From: Hevea brasiliensis
Taxonomy: Eukaryota; Streptophyta; Magnoliopsida; Malpighiales; Euphorbiaceae
Length of the DNA: 64,000 nt
Direction of reading: 5' to 3'
NCBI RefSeq assembly: GCF_030052815.1
Contig: NC_079510.1
Span: forward strand, 31,697,823-31,761,822
The notes below the pieces were generated by a model, which made no database searches, had not been told where the DNA came from, and saw only the letters and a program-made list of their open reading frames with translations. The position numbers were made by a program, and so were the translations under genes. Of this stretch, positions 1 to 10,565 are shown one piece after another. How positions within the stretch are numbered: position 1 is the stretch's first letter; every line of letters begins with the position of its first letter.

Positions 1-505
1 GTTTTTTAATTTAATTCTTGATCCTGAAATTTTTTTTTCTCCAATTTTATTTGACACTTAGGTCAGGAGTCAGCTCTATGGGTGAATTGATCAAATTGCC
101 TCTCGCTGGTTCAATCCGATTTGCAAGTTATTCGATATTTCTTCCGGATCCCTGACCTAATTATTTGACCTGCTTAACAACTCTTTTTTGTGATTTTCTT
201 TTTTCCATTGTGTCCGCAATAGTCCTAAGGACTGTGGCGTCATATTTTCTTATTTGAAATTTGAGTTTAGACTGACCTCGCAATCATTTCCCGAGAAGGT
301 CACCCATCGCTGTGACTCCCGGCTCGTTTAACTTTTTATACTTTATTTTTCTTCTTTATACTTAACTATTTAGCAATTACTAATTATTTGCATTCAGGGC
401 TTAACTAGGTTTCTTAAATGTGGTTCTACTTCTCTTACTTGTCTGGACTGACATGGGTCACCGGAACAGTAAAATGTACCAGGCTATGCAAATAGGGGTG
501 TTACA
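1..505 (-). repeat. 3' LTR of Tekay-A copy 1 (partial)
   Basis: It matches 18600-19117 (the sister 5' LTR) and, reversed, the starts of the LTRs at 48427 and 56851. The outer end of the LTR is outside the window. The internal boundary is 505 (..GGTGTTACA on the plus strand, TGTAACACC on the element strand). Only the U3-side 0.5 kb of a roughly 3.5-kb LTR is visible. Confidence 0.92.
275..332 (-). promoter_or_regulatory. 5S-rRNA-like block in Tekay-A copy 1 left LTR
   Basis: On the minus strand the block reads GTTAAACGAGCC, then CAGCGATGGGTGACCTTCTC, then GGGAA and GCGAGG. It resembles the 3' half of plant 5S rRNA (GTTAAGC..GAGAGT..GATGGGTGACCTCCTGGGAAG). TATA-like runs lie just upstream on the element strand. 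A function is not shown. Confidence 0.5.
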
Positions 506-510
506 ATTAT

Positions 511-521
511 TCCCCCTCTTA
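511..521 (-). other. Polypurine tract of Tekay-A copy 1
   Basis: The minus strand reads AAGAGGGGGA immediately before the 3' LTR start at 505. This is the expected position for the plus-strand primer of reverse transcription. Copy 2 has the equivalent G-rich run at 56838-56848. Confidence 0.85.
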
Positions 522-598
522 AAATAAATTTCGTCTCAAAATTTTACTTGGTATCAGTCTTTGAACAGCTCTGGGTGCTGTCTCCTCATGTCCTCCTC

Positions 599-1003
599 TC
601 ATTCCCATGTAGCCTCCTGACTCAAATGATGGTTCCACAGCACTTTCACTAACGGTATCTGCTTGTTCTGTAGCTGCTTCACCTCATAAGCCAGAATCTC
701 TATGGGTTCTTCCTCATATGTGAGGTCTGGACTCACTTTAATCTCTTCTACTAGTAGTACATGAGATGGGTCAGATCTATAACTCCTCAACATAGATACA
801 TAGAAGACGTTATGTATCTTCTCCAACTCTGGAGGTAGTGCCAAACGATATGCTAAAGGACCCACTCTCTCCAGAACCTCATATGGCCCAATGAAACGAG
901 GACTCAGATTCTCCTTTTTATCGAATCTCATAATTTTCTTCCAAGGGGAAACCTTGAGGAATACTTTCTCACCCACTGCATACTCAATATCTCTTTTCTT
1001 CAT
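599..1003 (-). pseudogene. pol: Tekay-A copy 1 integrase C-terminal domain and chromodomain-like tail
   Basis: An open stretch of 134 codons holds the integrase C-terminal module (VFLKVSPWKKIMRF, then SPRFIGPYEVLERVGPLAYR and HNVFYVSMLRSYRSDPSHVL). The tail EEPIEILAYEVKQLQNKQIP ends in KVLWNHHLSQEATWE, which resembles the degenerate chromodomain of Tekay/Del chromoviruses. In the family this tail helps direct insertion to heterochromatin. The stretch is open but is cut off from the integrase core upstream by an in-frame stop near 1020. It is the last coding part of pol; the polypurine tract follows within about 80 bases. Confidence 0.88.
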
Positions 1004-1018
1004 ATCAATATAGGACTT

Positions 1019-1760
1019 CTATCGGTCTGATGCAGCTTTGAGTAGATCTCTAACCAATCTAATTTTCTCTTCAATCTGTTGAACAATTCCTGGCCCAATT
1101 ATCTTTCTTTCACCCACGTCATCCCAACACAACAAGGTTCTACATTTTCTACCATACAAAGCTTCATATGGAGGCATCCCAATGCTTGATTGGTAGCTGT
1201 TGTTGTAAGCAAACTCAATCAAAGGTAAGTGTGTGTCCCAACTGCCCTCAAACTCAATCACACAAGCCCGTAGCATGTCCTCCAAGATCTAAATTACCCT
1301 CTCAGACTGGCCATCTGTCTGTGGATGGAATGCCATACTGAAGTTCAATCTAGTTCCTAGGGCTCACTGAAGACTACCCCAGAATCTAGAAGTGAACCTA
1401 GGATCTCTGTCAGATATGATGGATACTAGCACTCCATGCAGTCTATCTCATTAATGTACAACTTGGCCAATCTTTCTAAACCATAGCCATCCAGACAGGC
1501 AAAAAATGAGCAAACTTGGTCAGTCTGTCAACTATAACCCATACTGCATTATGACTCTTCTATGTCCTCGAAAGTCCCATCACAAAATCCATAGTTATTC
1601 TCTCCCATTTCCATTCTGGTACTGATAATGGATGTAACAAACCAGCTGGTACTTGATGCTCTGTCTTTACTTGCTGACAAGTTAGGCATTTAGAAATAAA
1701 TTCTGCTACATTTCTTTTCATACCCATCCACCAGTAGTGCTCTTTCAGCCCTCTATGCAT
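1019..1760 (-). pseudogene. pol: Tekay-A copy 1 integrase (broken)
   Basis: Reading right to left on the minus strand: zinc-binding end (EHYWWMGMKRN, CLTCQQVK), first catalytic Asp in the ITMDFVMGL segment, second Asp in SDRDPRFTS near 1390-1430 in another frame, and catalytic Glu region GQSERV near 1305. The last is followed by a stop in place of the codon read as Gln in copy 2. The end is FAYNNSYQSSIGMPPYEALY. At least two frameshifts and several stops make it non-functional. It is very similar to the integrase at 55480-56243. Confidence 0.88.
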
Positions 1761-1775
1761 TTTTGTACCACCAAG

Positions 1776-2495
1776 TTACATAGCAAAAGGAGACTCATGT
1801 GCTTCCTTCAAAATGATCTGTTTCAAGTCAATGTCATTAGGAACACACATTCTACCTTGGTGAAGCAGTAGGCCGTCATCTCTCATTAAGAATTCTAGTT
1901 TCTTGCCCTGTCTGACTTCTTCTAAGAGCTTCTGATCATTCTGAGCAGCCATTCTGATCTGATCAATCAGCACTGGCTGTACATGCCATGCAATTGCCGT
2001 CTGCCCCTCATCATTAATCTCTAAGCTGGCATGCAATACTCTCAACTCATGTACTATAGATAAAGGAGAAACCCGTAGACTTGCCATAGTCTTGCGACTT
2101 AAGGCATCAGCCACCACATTAGCTTTCCCTAGCTGATAGTCTATCAGACAATCATAGTCTTTTATTAACTCTAACCATCTCCTCTGTCTCAAATTCAACT
2201 CCTTCTAAGTGCCCAGATACTTCAAACTCTTATGATCTGTGTAGATGTAGCACTTCTCCCCATATAAATAGTGTCTCTAGATCTTAAGAGCGAACACAAT
2301 AGCTGCTAGCTCCAAGTCATGTGTCAGATAATTCCTCTCATACAGTTTCAGCTGGCGTGATGCATAGGCAATGACATTCCGCTCTTGCATTAGCACACAG
2401 TCTAACCCATTGTGAGAAGCATTGTTGTAAACTGTGTATTCTTTACCCGGGGTAGGTAAAGTAAGGACTAGAGCTTCAGTCAAACATCTCTTCAA
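1776..2495 (-). pseudogene. pol: Tekay-A copy 1 RNase H and connecting region (broken)
   Basis: The segment [18 protein letters not shown] corresponds to the RNase H core, with Asn where the family has the first catalytic Asp (copy 2 has [11 protein letters not shown]). [20 protein letters not shown] follows. A stop at 2215-2217 (TAG) breaks the frame before [19 protein letters not shown]. The same stop occurs at the same codon in copy 2. The end of this segment ([10 protein letters not shown]) carries the last RNase H Asp. Confidence 0.86.
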
Positions 2496-2549
2496 CTCAT
2501 CAAAACTCTATTGGCATTTATCCGTCCACTGAAATTTTACATCCTTTCG

Positions 2550-3405
2550 AAGTAGCTTAGTCAATGGAGATGCCAACATGGAGAACCCTTTCACAAAATG
2601 GTAATAGTATCCAGCTAAACCCAAAAAAACTACGAATTTCAGTGATATTTCTGGGTGGTCTTCAATTAAGGACAGCTTCTATCTTACTTAGATCTACCTT
2701 GATACCCTCTACCGATACTATATGTCCTAAGAAGGATATTTCTTTTAGCCAAAATTCACACTTTGATAATTTGGCATATAGCTTTTTCTCCCTCAAAGTC
2801 TGCAGTACAATCCGCAGATGTCTATCATGCTCCTCTACACTCCTTGAGTAAACCAATATATCATCTATGAATACCATAACAAACTGGTCGAGGTATGGTC
2901 TGAAGATAGTGTTCATCAGATCCATAAAAGCAGCCGGAGCATTAGTTAACCCCAATGGCATGACCAAGAACTCATAATGGCCATAGTGGGTTCTAAAGGC
3001 AGTTTTAGGAATACTCTACTCTTATACTTTCAGCTGATAATAACCCGATCTCAGGTAAATTTTGGAGAACACAGCTACACCCCTTAATTGATCAAACAAG
3101 TCATCAATGCAGGGTAATGGATATCTATTCTTTGTTGTCACCTTATTCAATTGCCGATAGTCAATATATAAACGGAGAGTGCCATCCTTCTTCTTAACAA
3201 ACAACACTGGCGCTCCCCAAGGTGACACACTATGGCGGATAAAGCCCTTGTCAAGCAGTTCTTGCAACTGCACTTTCAATTCTTTCAGTTCTGCTGGTGC
3301 CATTCTATATGGTGTTATCGAGATTGGGTCCACACCAAGCATAAAATCAATTTCAAGCTGCACCTCTCTTTCCGGAGGTAATCCTAGCGATTCATCAGGA
3401 AACAC
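2550..3405 (-). pseudogene. pol: Tekay-A copy 1 reverse transcriptase (broken)
   Basis: The N-terminal part (3022-3405) has [40 protein letters not shown] and [19 protein letters not shown] motif A reads [12 protein letters not shown], so the catalytic Asp is Tyr here; copy 2 keeps Asp. After a frame break near 3020 the second part (2662-2967) has the catalytic FIDDILVYS box and [20 protein letters not shown] stop replaces Trp just after AVLN. Damage at both the active site and the frame means no activity is expected. Confidence 0.88.
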
Positions 3406-3455
3406 ATCCGGAAGTCACATACTGTAGGGATGTCCCTCAGTGCTGGACTCTCCAC

Positions 3456-3950
3456 TTAGGTGTCTATCACATGTGCCAAGTATGCTTCACACCCCTTTCT
3501 AATCATCCTTCTGGCTAGTGCAGCTGAAATGATGTTTGATGGTAGTAACTGCCTCTCCCCATGTATTACTACATCACCGTACAGAGGGAGACCAAAAGTG
3601 ACTGTCTTTAGTCTACAGTCAATCATAGCGTGATGTCTGGCTAACCAATCTATGCCTAAGATGATGTCATAATCTCTAAAGGGCATTTCAATCAAATTTG
3701 ACAGAAAAACATGTCCTTGGATCACCAAAGGACAATCTCTATACATTCTGTTGACCGGGACCTCTTGTCCTAATGGACTAGTTACTAGCAGTTCAAAATC
3801 CATCTTGACACAAGGAACAGCAAGAGAACTAACTATACTAGCACTAACATACGAATGGGTTAAACCCGGATCAAACAACACAAATACTTCTTGATCAGAG
3901 ATAAAGAAAGTACAGGCTATAATATCGGAAGTCTCAGCCTCTTCCCGCTA
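3456..3950 (-). pseudogene. pol: Tekay-A copy 1 aspartic protease region
   Basis: The open part (3456-3881) reads LFDPGLTHSYVS where Ty3/gypsy proteases have D-S/T-G, so the active-site triad is altered to DPG. It continues with DFELLVTSPLGQEVPVNRMY, IEMPFRDYDIILGIDWLARH and ends in the linker to RT (YLAHVIDT). Its length and order fit the retropepsin-like protease between gag and RT. A protease with Pro in the triad is probably inactive. Confidence 0.82.
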
Positions 3951-3959
3951 TCTCATAGT

Positions 3960-4549
3960 GTAAACTTTGGCTGGAGCACTCCCTTATACTGACTGGCTAA
4001 TGGTATCATAACTGCCAGAAGCATTGCCCCTACCTCTGTCTCTTCCTCTGCTAACCAGTTGTGAATCTATGATAGCAGAACTCTGAATAGATCCCTCAGC
4101 AGTAGTAGGAGCTGGCCCAAATCTACGAGCACTGGTGCAGTCCTTAGCAAGATGGCTCATACCTCCAAAGTTAAAGCAAGCTCCTGTTGCTCAATAGCAT
4201 TCTCCCCCATGAGTCTTGTGATAGATCTCACAGGGCCGGGGAGGATATGAACCCCTGGTCGACTGCTGACCAGATCTAGGGGGTCTCTGTCCGAAGAATC
4301 TGCCCCGTCCGAACCTTCTACCTCTGCTTTTGCTTGGTCCCCCAAATTTTTTCCTCTTTCCAGATGTACCACTGGGACTTTGCTTTACTAATTTTTCCCC
4401 TTTATCTTTCTCTGATTTTTCAGTCTTCTCAAATTTCTCTTTCACTGGTATCGCTTCTAATTCAATTCTTTCTAACTCAAGTGCTTGAGAGATGAGCTCA
4501 GAGAAGTTACTATGTCTGAATCCCACTACTTGCATCCTCAGACTAGGCT
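3960..4549 (-). pseudogene. gag: Tekay-A copy 1 gag, C-terminal half
   Basis: It holds LRMQVVGFRHSNFSELISQA and a charged Lys/Glu stretch (KTEKSEKDKGEK), then an RGR-rich basic stretch (SRGRRFGRGRFFGQRPPRSG). Near 4120-4190 is a zinc-knuckle remnant CFNFGGMSHLAKDC in which the second Cys is Phe. The N-terminal half continues at 14795-15443, beyond Copia-1. Gag packages the element RNA into virus-like particles; the knuckle binds nucleic acid. Frame changes separate the knuckle from the rest. Confidence 0.82.
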
Positions 4550-4554
4550 TCAAA
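4550..4554. repeat. Target-site duplication of Copia-1 (left)
   Basis: TCAAA, identical to 14795-14799 on the other side of Copia-1. Five bases is the usual size for Ty1/copia integration. Confidence 0.9.
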
Positions 4555-6654
4555 TGAAGGAACGGAAGCGTGAAAAAACACAAGTTTATACCATTGAATT
4601 CAAAAATTTTCACCTAGGGTCACATGCATCATGCAAGATTTATTTTTATCTATTTGATTTCAATGATAAACAACATATTAAAACTCTTTTAATATGTTTT
4701 TGGATCTGTATTTGCCATTTAAGATTTTAAAATTAATCAGATTAATTTTAGAACCCTAGATTAAATCAAGAACGATTACACTAACCTCTTGATGCACTGC
4801 AGCGTGTCTGCGCCTTTGAGATTCGTCTTTAGGACACCAGATATTGTCCCTCTAGCTTGTCCACACCAAGAACACCTATGGCAGCCCTTGAATAGCTTCT
4901 AAAGCTTTTTCTATTAATTAGAAAATCAAGTTCTGCCTTTTAAGAGATTAAAGATGTAAACAGGACACTAGAAACAATTTCTAGCGTTCTTAATTCAAGA
5001 GATTGATGGCTAATCTCTTTGAATTGATAAGAGATGAAGAAGAAGAGATGAAAACCCTCAAAGTGGCGTGACAAAGGAGTGTGGCTGCTGGTTGTGTTTT
5101 ATTTTCTCATAAAAACACTTAAATAGCTAGGTTAACACATTAAACCCTTGCCACATGTCACCCTTTGATTAGCTCTAGGTTTAAGTGACCCAATCACATT
5201 GTGCCAAGTGTCAAACCTATATTTAATCTTGATTTTAATCATCTTACATGATTAAAAAACATTTGGCAAGCTTATGTGTTATTCCATGTGTCACCATCTC
5301 ATGGTGCCACGTGTCACACTGCAAAATGACCAAAATGCCCCTGTGTCTTAATTTTGAGTTCTTAACCCAAAATAATTATTTTCTTCTTCTAATTAATTTA
5401 TATCAAATATAAATTAATTAATTAATCTCTATTAATTAATTTCTCATTAATTAAATTCATATTTAAACACTTTAAATATAAATTTAACTTATATTATACA
5501 TCCAATAATCTAGATTTGGTTTTAAGTCATGCTAGGGACTTTGCAATCTAATTGCAAACCAAACCTATTTAATTATTCAATTTAAACTCTTTAATTAATT
5601 AATTAAATCATATTTAATTAGGTGATAACTTGCGTATGTGTGTGACTTACTAGGCTCATCACTAATTGGCAATGAGACATGATATCAACTCTTAATATCA
5701 TCAGAACTCTTTCTTACCATAAATGATTTCTCTAAATCATTTTATGAACCTCATAGACCATGGTTAATACCTAGCATAGCATACCATGGCCACCCAATTA
5801 GTAATAAGGTTTACCTTAAATGAACCTATAATCATATGTTACCATGCACTAGAATCTCTCTGTTACAAAATCCCAACTCAAGCTGGAGTCATGGTTTATG
5901 TCAAACTCCATTTGCTATGAATATTATGTTCTCTTTTAATTCCAGTTCTTGATTAAAAGATTTTCTCATCGAAACTCTTTCTCAATAAATCTATCTGTCT
6001 GCCAGAACTTGAACCATCAAGAACAATTAAATGAACATAGGATTTTATCTCTATTTACTTAGAGGAACAGATTCCATCTTTATCAACACCTGCCTCCATA
6101 TATAACTAGTAGGAGCAAACACATGCCCATATACACATACACAGTACAAGTATGAAAGCAGTATCAAACTCAAACTACCTATATACAAGATAACTGTGCT
6201 ATCTCAGTGTCTAAAGATTATATGCATCGATATGATTTATGACAAAACATTGACAAGAATAAACTCCATGTGCTTGTCATAAGTGTCACGTTCGCCTACT
6301 TATCATTTATAAGTGCCTATCATGTTTGTTATATGGCATGAGACTCACCATTCCATCTTATTTATATCTCATATAAATAACTTGGGAACAAACATGAATA
6401 CAATCTTTCTAGATAAGTCATGTCCTTATTATGAAGTATCCTTGATTGTGAACCTATTTATGATACTTCGTGCTAGAAATATTGTCACTCATATTCTTAA
6501 CAACTTAAGAATAATATTTCTAACAAAATATCAATGGACCTTTTCTATTACACATAAATATATTATATAAATAGAAAAGTGGAAATGCCTTTTATTAATA
6601 AAAATATGTACAAGATACATACTAAATGATATGCTCTAGGGCATACTACTAACA
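4555..6654 (-). repeat. 3' LTR of Copia-1
   Basis: 2100 bp. The plus strand starts TGAAGGAACGG and ends CATACTACTAACA; on the element strand it is TGTTAGTAG...CCTTCA. It is closely similar to 12736-14794 but has about 79 bp (near 4597-4675) that the sister LTR lacks, and one copy of an AT-rich unit that the sister has twice. No gene is seen inside; a short plus-strand frame at 6313-6570 is an LTR by-product. Confidence 0.93.
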
Positions 6655-6665
6655 ATCTCCCACTT
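6655..6665 (-). other. Polypurine tract of Copia-1
   Basis: The minus strand reads AAGTGGGAGAT directly before the 3' LTR (TGTTAGTAG). This is the standard position and composition for a copia plus-strand primer. Confidence 0.85.
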
Positions 6666-6668
6666 GCA

Positions 6669-7207
6669 CTAGAGCCATTCATTACAATATCTTAGACCTA
6701 TCTTCTCAAGATGTCGGTCTAACTGAGTCTGTGACATAGGCTTAGTGAATGGATCAGCTGGATTTTCAGCTGATGCTATTTTTCTGCATGGCTATATCGC
6801 CTTTGCCCAACTATATGTCTGATAATGTGGTAATGCCTTTCTATGTGTTTGGATTTTGGGTGAGACCTTGGTTCCTTAGTCTGTATGACTACTCCATTGT
6901 TGTCACAGTGTAATGGAACTGCTGACTCAATGGAAAGAACTACTGTAAGTTCTGTCACGAACTTCTTTATCCAAACAGCTTCCTTTGCAGCATCTGATGT
7001 AGCAATATACTCAGCTTCTGTAGTGGAATCTGCAGTCGTGCTCTGTTTGGAACTCTTCCAACTGACTGCACCTCCATTACAAATGAACACATATCCAGAG
7101 GTAGACTTTCTATCATCGATATCTGATTGGAAATCAGAATCAGTATAACCATCCAATTGCAAGTCTCCACCTCCATAAATTAAGAATAAATCCTTAGTTC
7201 TTCTCAA
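6669..7207 (-). pseudogene. pol: Copia-1 RNase H and end of polyprotein
   Basis: The segment LRRTKDLFLIYGG-like start is followed by GYTDSDFQSDIDDRKSTSGY (catalytic Asp), GAVSWKSSKQSTTADSTTEA with the catalytic Glu in TEAEYIA, and LHCDNNGVV (Asp). These are the copia RNase H landmarks. The frame is lost near 6780, but the conserved copia C-terminus can still be read in another frame (DPADPFTKPMSQTQLDRHLE) down to a TAG at 6669-6671. One frameshift therefore separates the catalytic part from the last 35 or so codons. Confidence 0.88.
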
Positions 7208-7230
7208 GTACTTAAGGATATTCTTGATAG

Positions 7231-8313
7231 CTATCCAAATGTTCCAAACTGGATTGGATTGATACCGCTAGTCAAACTAATAAAGATATGCGATATCCGC
7301 CTAGTACACAACATTGCATACATTAAACTTCCAATAGCCGAAGCATATGGAATCCTGGCCATCTTATCTCTTTCTTCAGGTGTCTTTGGAGACATCTCTT
7401 TAGAAAGATGGATACCATGTCTCACTAGTAACAATCCTCTCTTGGAATCAAGCATGTTAAACCTCTTTAACACCTTTTCCAAGTATAGACTTTGGGATAA
7501 ACCAATTATTCTTTTCGCTCTATCTCTATAGATGCGAATCCCAAGAATATAGGTTGCCTCCCCTAAGTCTTTCATGGAGAATGTATTTGACAACCATACC
7601 TTTATAGTCGTCAACATACCTGTGTCATTACCCATCAACAGTATGTCATCCACATATAAGACAAGGAAAGTGATAGCACTGTCACTAACCTTCTTATATA
7701 CACATGGCTCATCCTCATTTTTGATAAAACCAAAGGATTTAATGGCTTCATCAAAACGGATGTTCCAACTCCTCGAAGCTTGTTTCAACCCATAAATGGA
7801 TCGCTTTAGCTTGCATACCTTGGAACCATCTTGGGATTCAAAACGCTTAGGTTGTTCCATGAAAATGTTTTCTTCAATGTATCCATTGAGAAAAGCTGTT
7901 TTGACATCCATCTGCCAAATCTCATAATCATAGTACACAGCTATTGCTAATAAAATCCTAATTGATTTAAGCATGGCAACAAAGCAGAAAGTCTCCTCAT
8001 AGTCGATTCCTTGCCTTTGGCGAAATCCTTTCGCTACTAGCCTTGCCTTATAGGTCTCTACCTTTCCATCAGAACCAATTTTCTTCTTGAAAACCCATTT
8101 GTTCCCTATAGGTATAATACCTTCAAGTGGGTCAACAAGATCCCAAACTTGATTCTTATACATGGAATCAATCTCGGATTTCATAGCATCAATCCATTTT
8201 GAAGAGTCTATATCTGATATAGCTTCTTCATAGGTAAGTGGATCATCTCCATGATCTACTTCTTCATGAGTAGATAACTCTTGTTCTTCTTCATGAAGAA
8301 AACCATATCTCAC
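7231..8313 (-). pseudogene. pol: Copia-1 reverse transcriptase
   Basis: 360 open codons. In order: EAISDIDSSKWIDAMKSEID, NKWVFKKKIGSDGKV, YKARLVAKGFRQRQGIDYEE, the motif A region WQMDVKTAFLNGYI (catalytic Asp kept), YGLKQASRSWNIRFDEA, the catalytic box VLYVDDILLMGND, and LGIRIYRDRAKRIIGLSQ. The core looks intact. It overlaps the upstream integrase frame by four bases in a different frame, so the original single polyprotein is broken there. The C-terminal end drifts (TRRISHIFISLTSG) before the RNase H part. Confidence 0.9.
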
Positions 8314-9800
8314 CGTGGGTGAGATACCCTGGTTGTTCTACGAGGAACACCTGTAGATGTTTCATCAACGGGTATTGGTTGACTAGATGGATCTATATCC
8401 ATCTGATTTGTTGGTTGGTCAGAATTCTCCAATTCTAACTCTATTTGCCTTCCTTTGCCTCCTTCTTGAACAAACTGTTGTTCAAGAAATGTGGCATCTC
8501 TACTTATCACAACCTCTTGTGAAGTAGGCAAATAAAAATAATATCCAAAACTATCTTTTGGATATCCAACAAATCGACCTTTTTCTGATCTGGTCTCCAA
8601 TTTATCAGTGTTCAGCTTTTTGATATAAGCTGGACAACCCCAAATCTTAACATGCTTAAGACTTGGTTTTCTTCCATGCCATATCTCATAAGGTGTGGAA
8701 GAAACTGATTTTGATGGAATCCTATTCAGAATATACAAAGCTGATTCTAATGCAAATCCCCAAAAGGAGATTGGCATATCAGTATAGCTCATCATACTAC
8801 GTACCATATCCAATAGGGTACGATTTCTCCTTTCAGATACACCATTCAGCTGTGGTGTTCCTGGAGGAGTCAACTGAGAAACAATGCCATGCTCTCTCAA
8901 GTATTCATCAAATTCAGTATTCAAATATTCACCTCCACGATCTGATCGAAGAGCTTTAATATTCTTTCCTATTTGATTTTCTACTTCAGATTTAAATTCT
9001 TTGAACTTTTCAAAAGATTCATGTTTGTATTTCATCAAATACAAATACCCAAACATTGATTTATCATCAGTAAAGGTAATAAAATAATGAAAACCCCCTC
9101 TAGCCATTTCTTTAAATGGACCACATACATCACTATGTATTAGCTCCAAAATATTTTCAACTCTTAGCCCCTGTCCAACAAAGGGTGATCTAGTCATTTT
9201 GCCCTGAAGGCAAGATTCACAAGTTGGAGTAGGCTCAGAGCCCAATGAGGATAGAATCCCCATTTTCTCCAGTTTTGCAATCCTATCTTCTGCAACATGA
9301 CATAACCTTAAGTGCCAAATATATTTTGAACTTGAGTTGGTTTTCACCATGGCATTACATTCTTTTAGATCACTTGCATTCAATTTGTGTTTGTCATTAT
9401 TATCCAAATAATAAAGACCATCATTCATATAACCCGAACCAATATATTTATTTCCAAAATAAATATTGCAAACATCATCAGTGAACTGAAATTCATAGCC
9501 ATTTCTAGTCAAACTAGATATAGAAATGATGTTCTTAAAAGCATCAGGTACATATAAAATATTATCCAAACATAAAACATGTCCAAACATGTAAAAAGAT
9601 TTAGATCCTATGGCTAAAGCTTCAATAGTTGAGCCATTGCCAATCCGGACTCTAACATCTTGAAAACGCAAGCTGCTACTATTTGCTAGTTCCTGCATAT
9701 CATTAGAAATGTGAGAACTGGCACCAGTATCTAAAACCCAAGTCAGATGAACTATGAGTATCATCGAATCTAAATAACAAGATATGGACATACCTTCCAA
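8310..9800 (-). pseudogene. pol: Copia-1 protease and integrase
   Basis: 496 open codons. Protease active site WVLDTGASSHISN lies at about residues 21-33. The GAG-pre-integrase zinc region (WHLRLCHVAEDRIAKLEKMG, CESCLQGKM) is at about residues 160-205. The integrase core has HSDVCGPF (Asp), LRSDRGGEYLN (Asp) and GVSERRNRTLLDMVRSMM (Glu), so DDE is intact. It ends IWGCPAYIKKL and SEKGRFVGYPKDSFGYYFY. It is probably a well-preserved piece of one copia polyprotein, separated by frameshifts from gag and from RT. The apparent first Met at 9800 is only the start of the open stretch. Confidence 0.92.
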
Positions 9801-10565
9801 GGTGTATCCTTCTTGTCCTTCAGAGAAGCAAGATACTCAGGCGGTTCCTTTTCCAAAGACCCATCCTTTGGCGGGAAACACTTTCCTTTGCCTCCATCAG
9901 CTTTAGTCTTCCTTTTTTGTTTAGCTATTTTCTTGGAAGGACCAGGAATCTGAGGTTTCTTTTTCCTATTGCCCTTCTTCTTGTTGGACTTTCCAGCAGA
10001 AGAAGATGCAACCAAGGCTACCTCTTTTCCTTTTTTGCCTGGCATATTCTTTTGGGCAATAACCAGCATGTTGAGTAAACCAGCTAAGGTGCATTCCTGT
10101 TTAGTCATATGGAAATTTGTCACAAAATTCCCAAAAGACTCAGGAAGGGACTGAAGGATCAAATCCGTCTGTAGTTGGAAATCCATGTTAAAGTCAAGAT
10201 GTTCCAACTGCTCAATCATCCGAATCATCTTGTGGACATGATCCCCAACATTCTGTCCCTCAGACATCCTCATACGGAATAGCTGTCTAGATATCTCATA
10301 CCTATCATTCCTGCTATGCTCACCATACAACTCTTGTAGGTGAAGGAGGATCTCACTCGCACTCTGCATGTTCTCATGTTGCTTCTGTAACTCATTACTC
10401 ATGGTAGCAAGCATGTAACACTTAGCTCTCATATCATGCTCCTTCCACTTGTCCAAAGTATCATGTTCCTCTTGTGTGGCCTCAAGACAGATTAGGTCCT
10501 GTCAACCTATTGTGATCAAGTATGCTTGCAAGGATATTGGATGGTGGTGGTTGTTTTGTGCTCAT
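9770..10565 (-). pseudogene. gag: Copia-1 gag
   Basis: The likely true start is ATG at 10565-10563, giving MSTKQPPPSNILASILDHNR and then a stop and frame loss near 10480. The frame from 10456 carries the copia capsid-like region (AKCYMLATMSNELQKQHENM, HLQELYGEHSRNDRYEISRQ, GDHVHKMIRMIEQLEHLDFN, LILQSLPESFGNFVTNFHM). It ends in a Lys-rich basic tail (KSNKKKGNRKKKPQIPGPSK) with KGKCFPPKDGS where a zinc knuckle is expected, so the CCHC box is degenerate. It overlaps the protease/integrase frame by about 30 bases. Confidence 0.88.

Noticed and set aside
6313..6570. 85-codon plus-strand frame, also found at 14452-14709 with nearly the same protein
   Set aside because: Both lie at the same place in the two Copia-1 LTRs; the likeness comes from LTR duplication. 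No domain is seen and the frame is antisense to the element.
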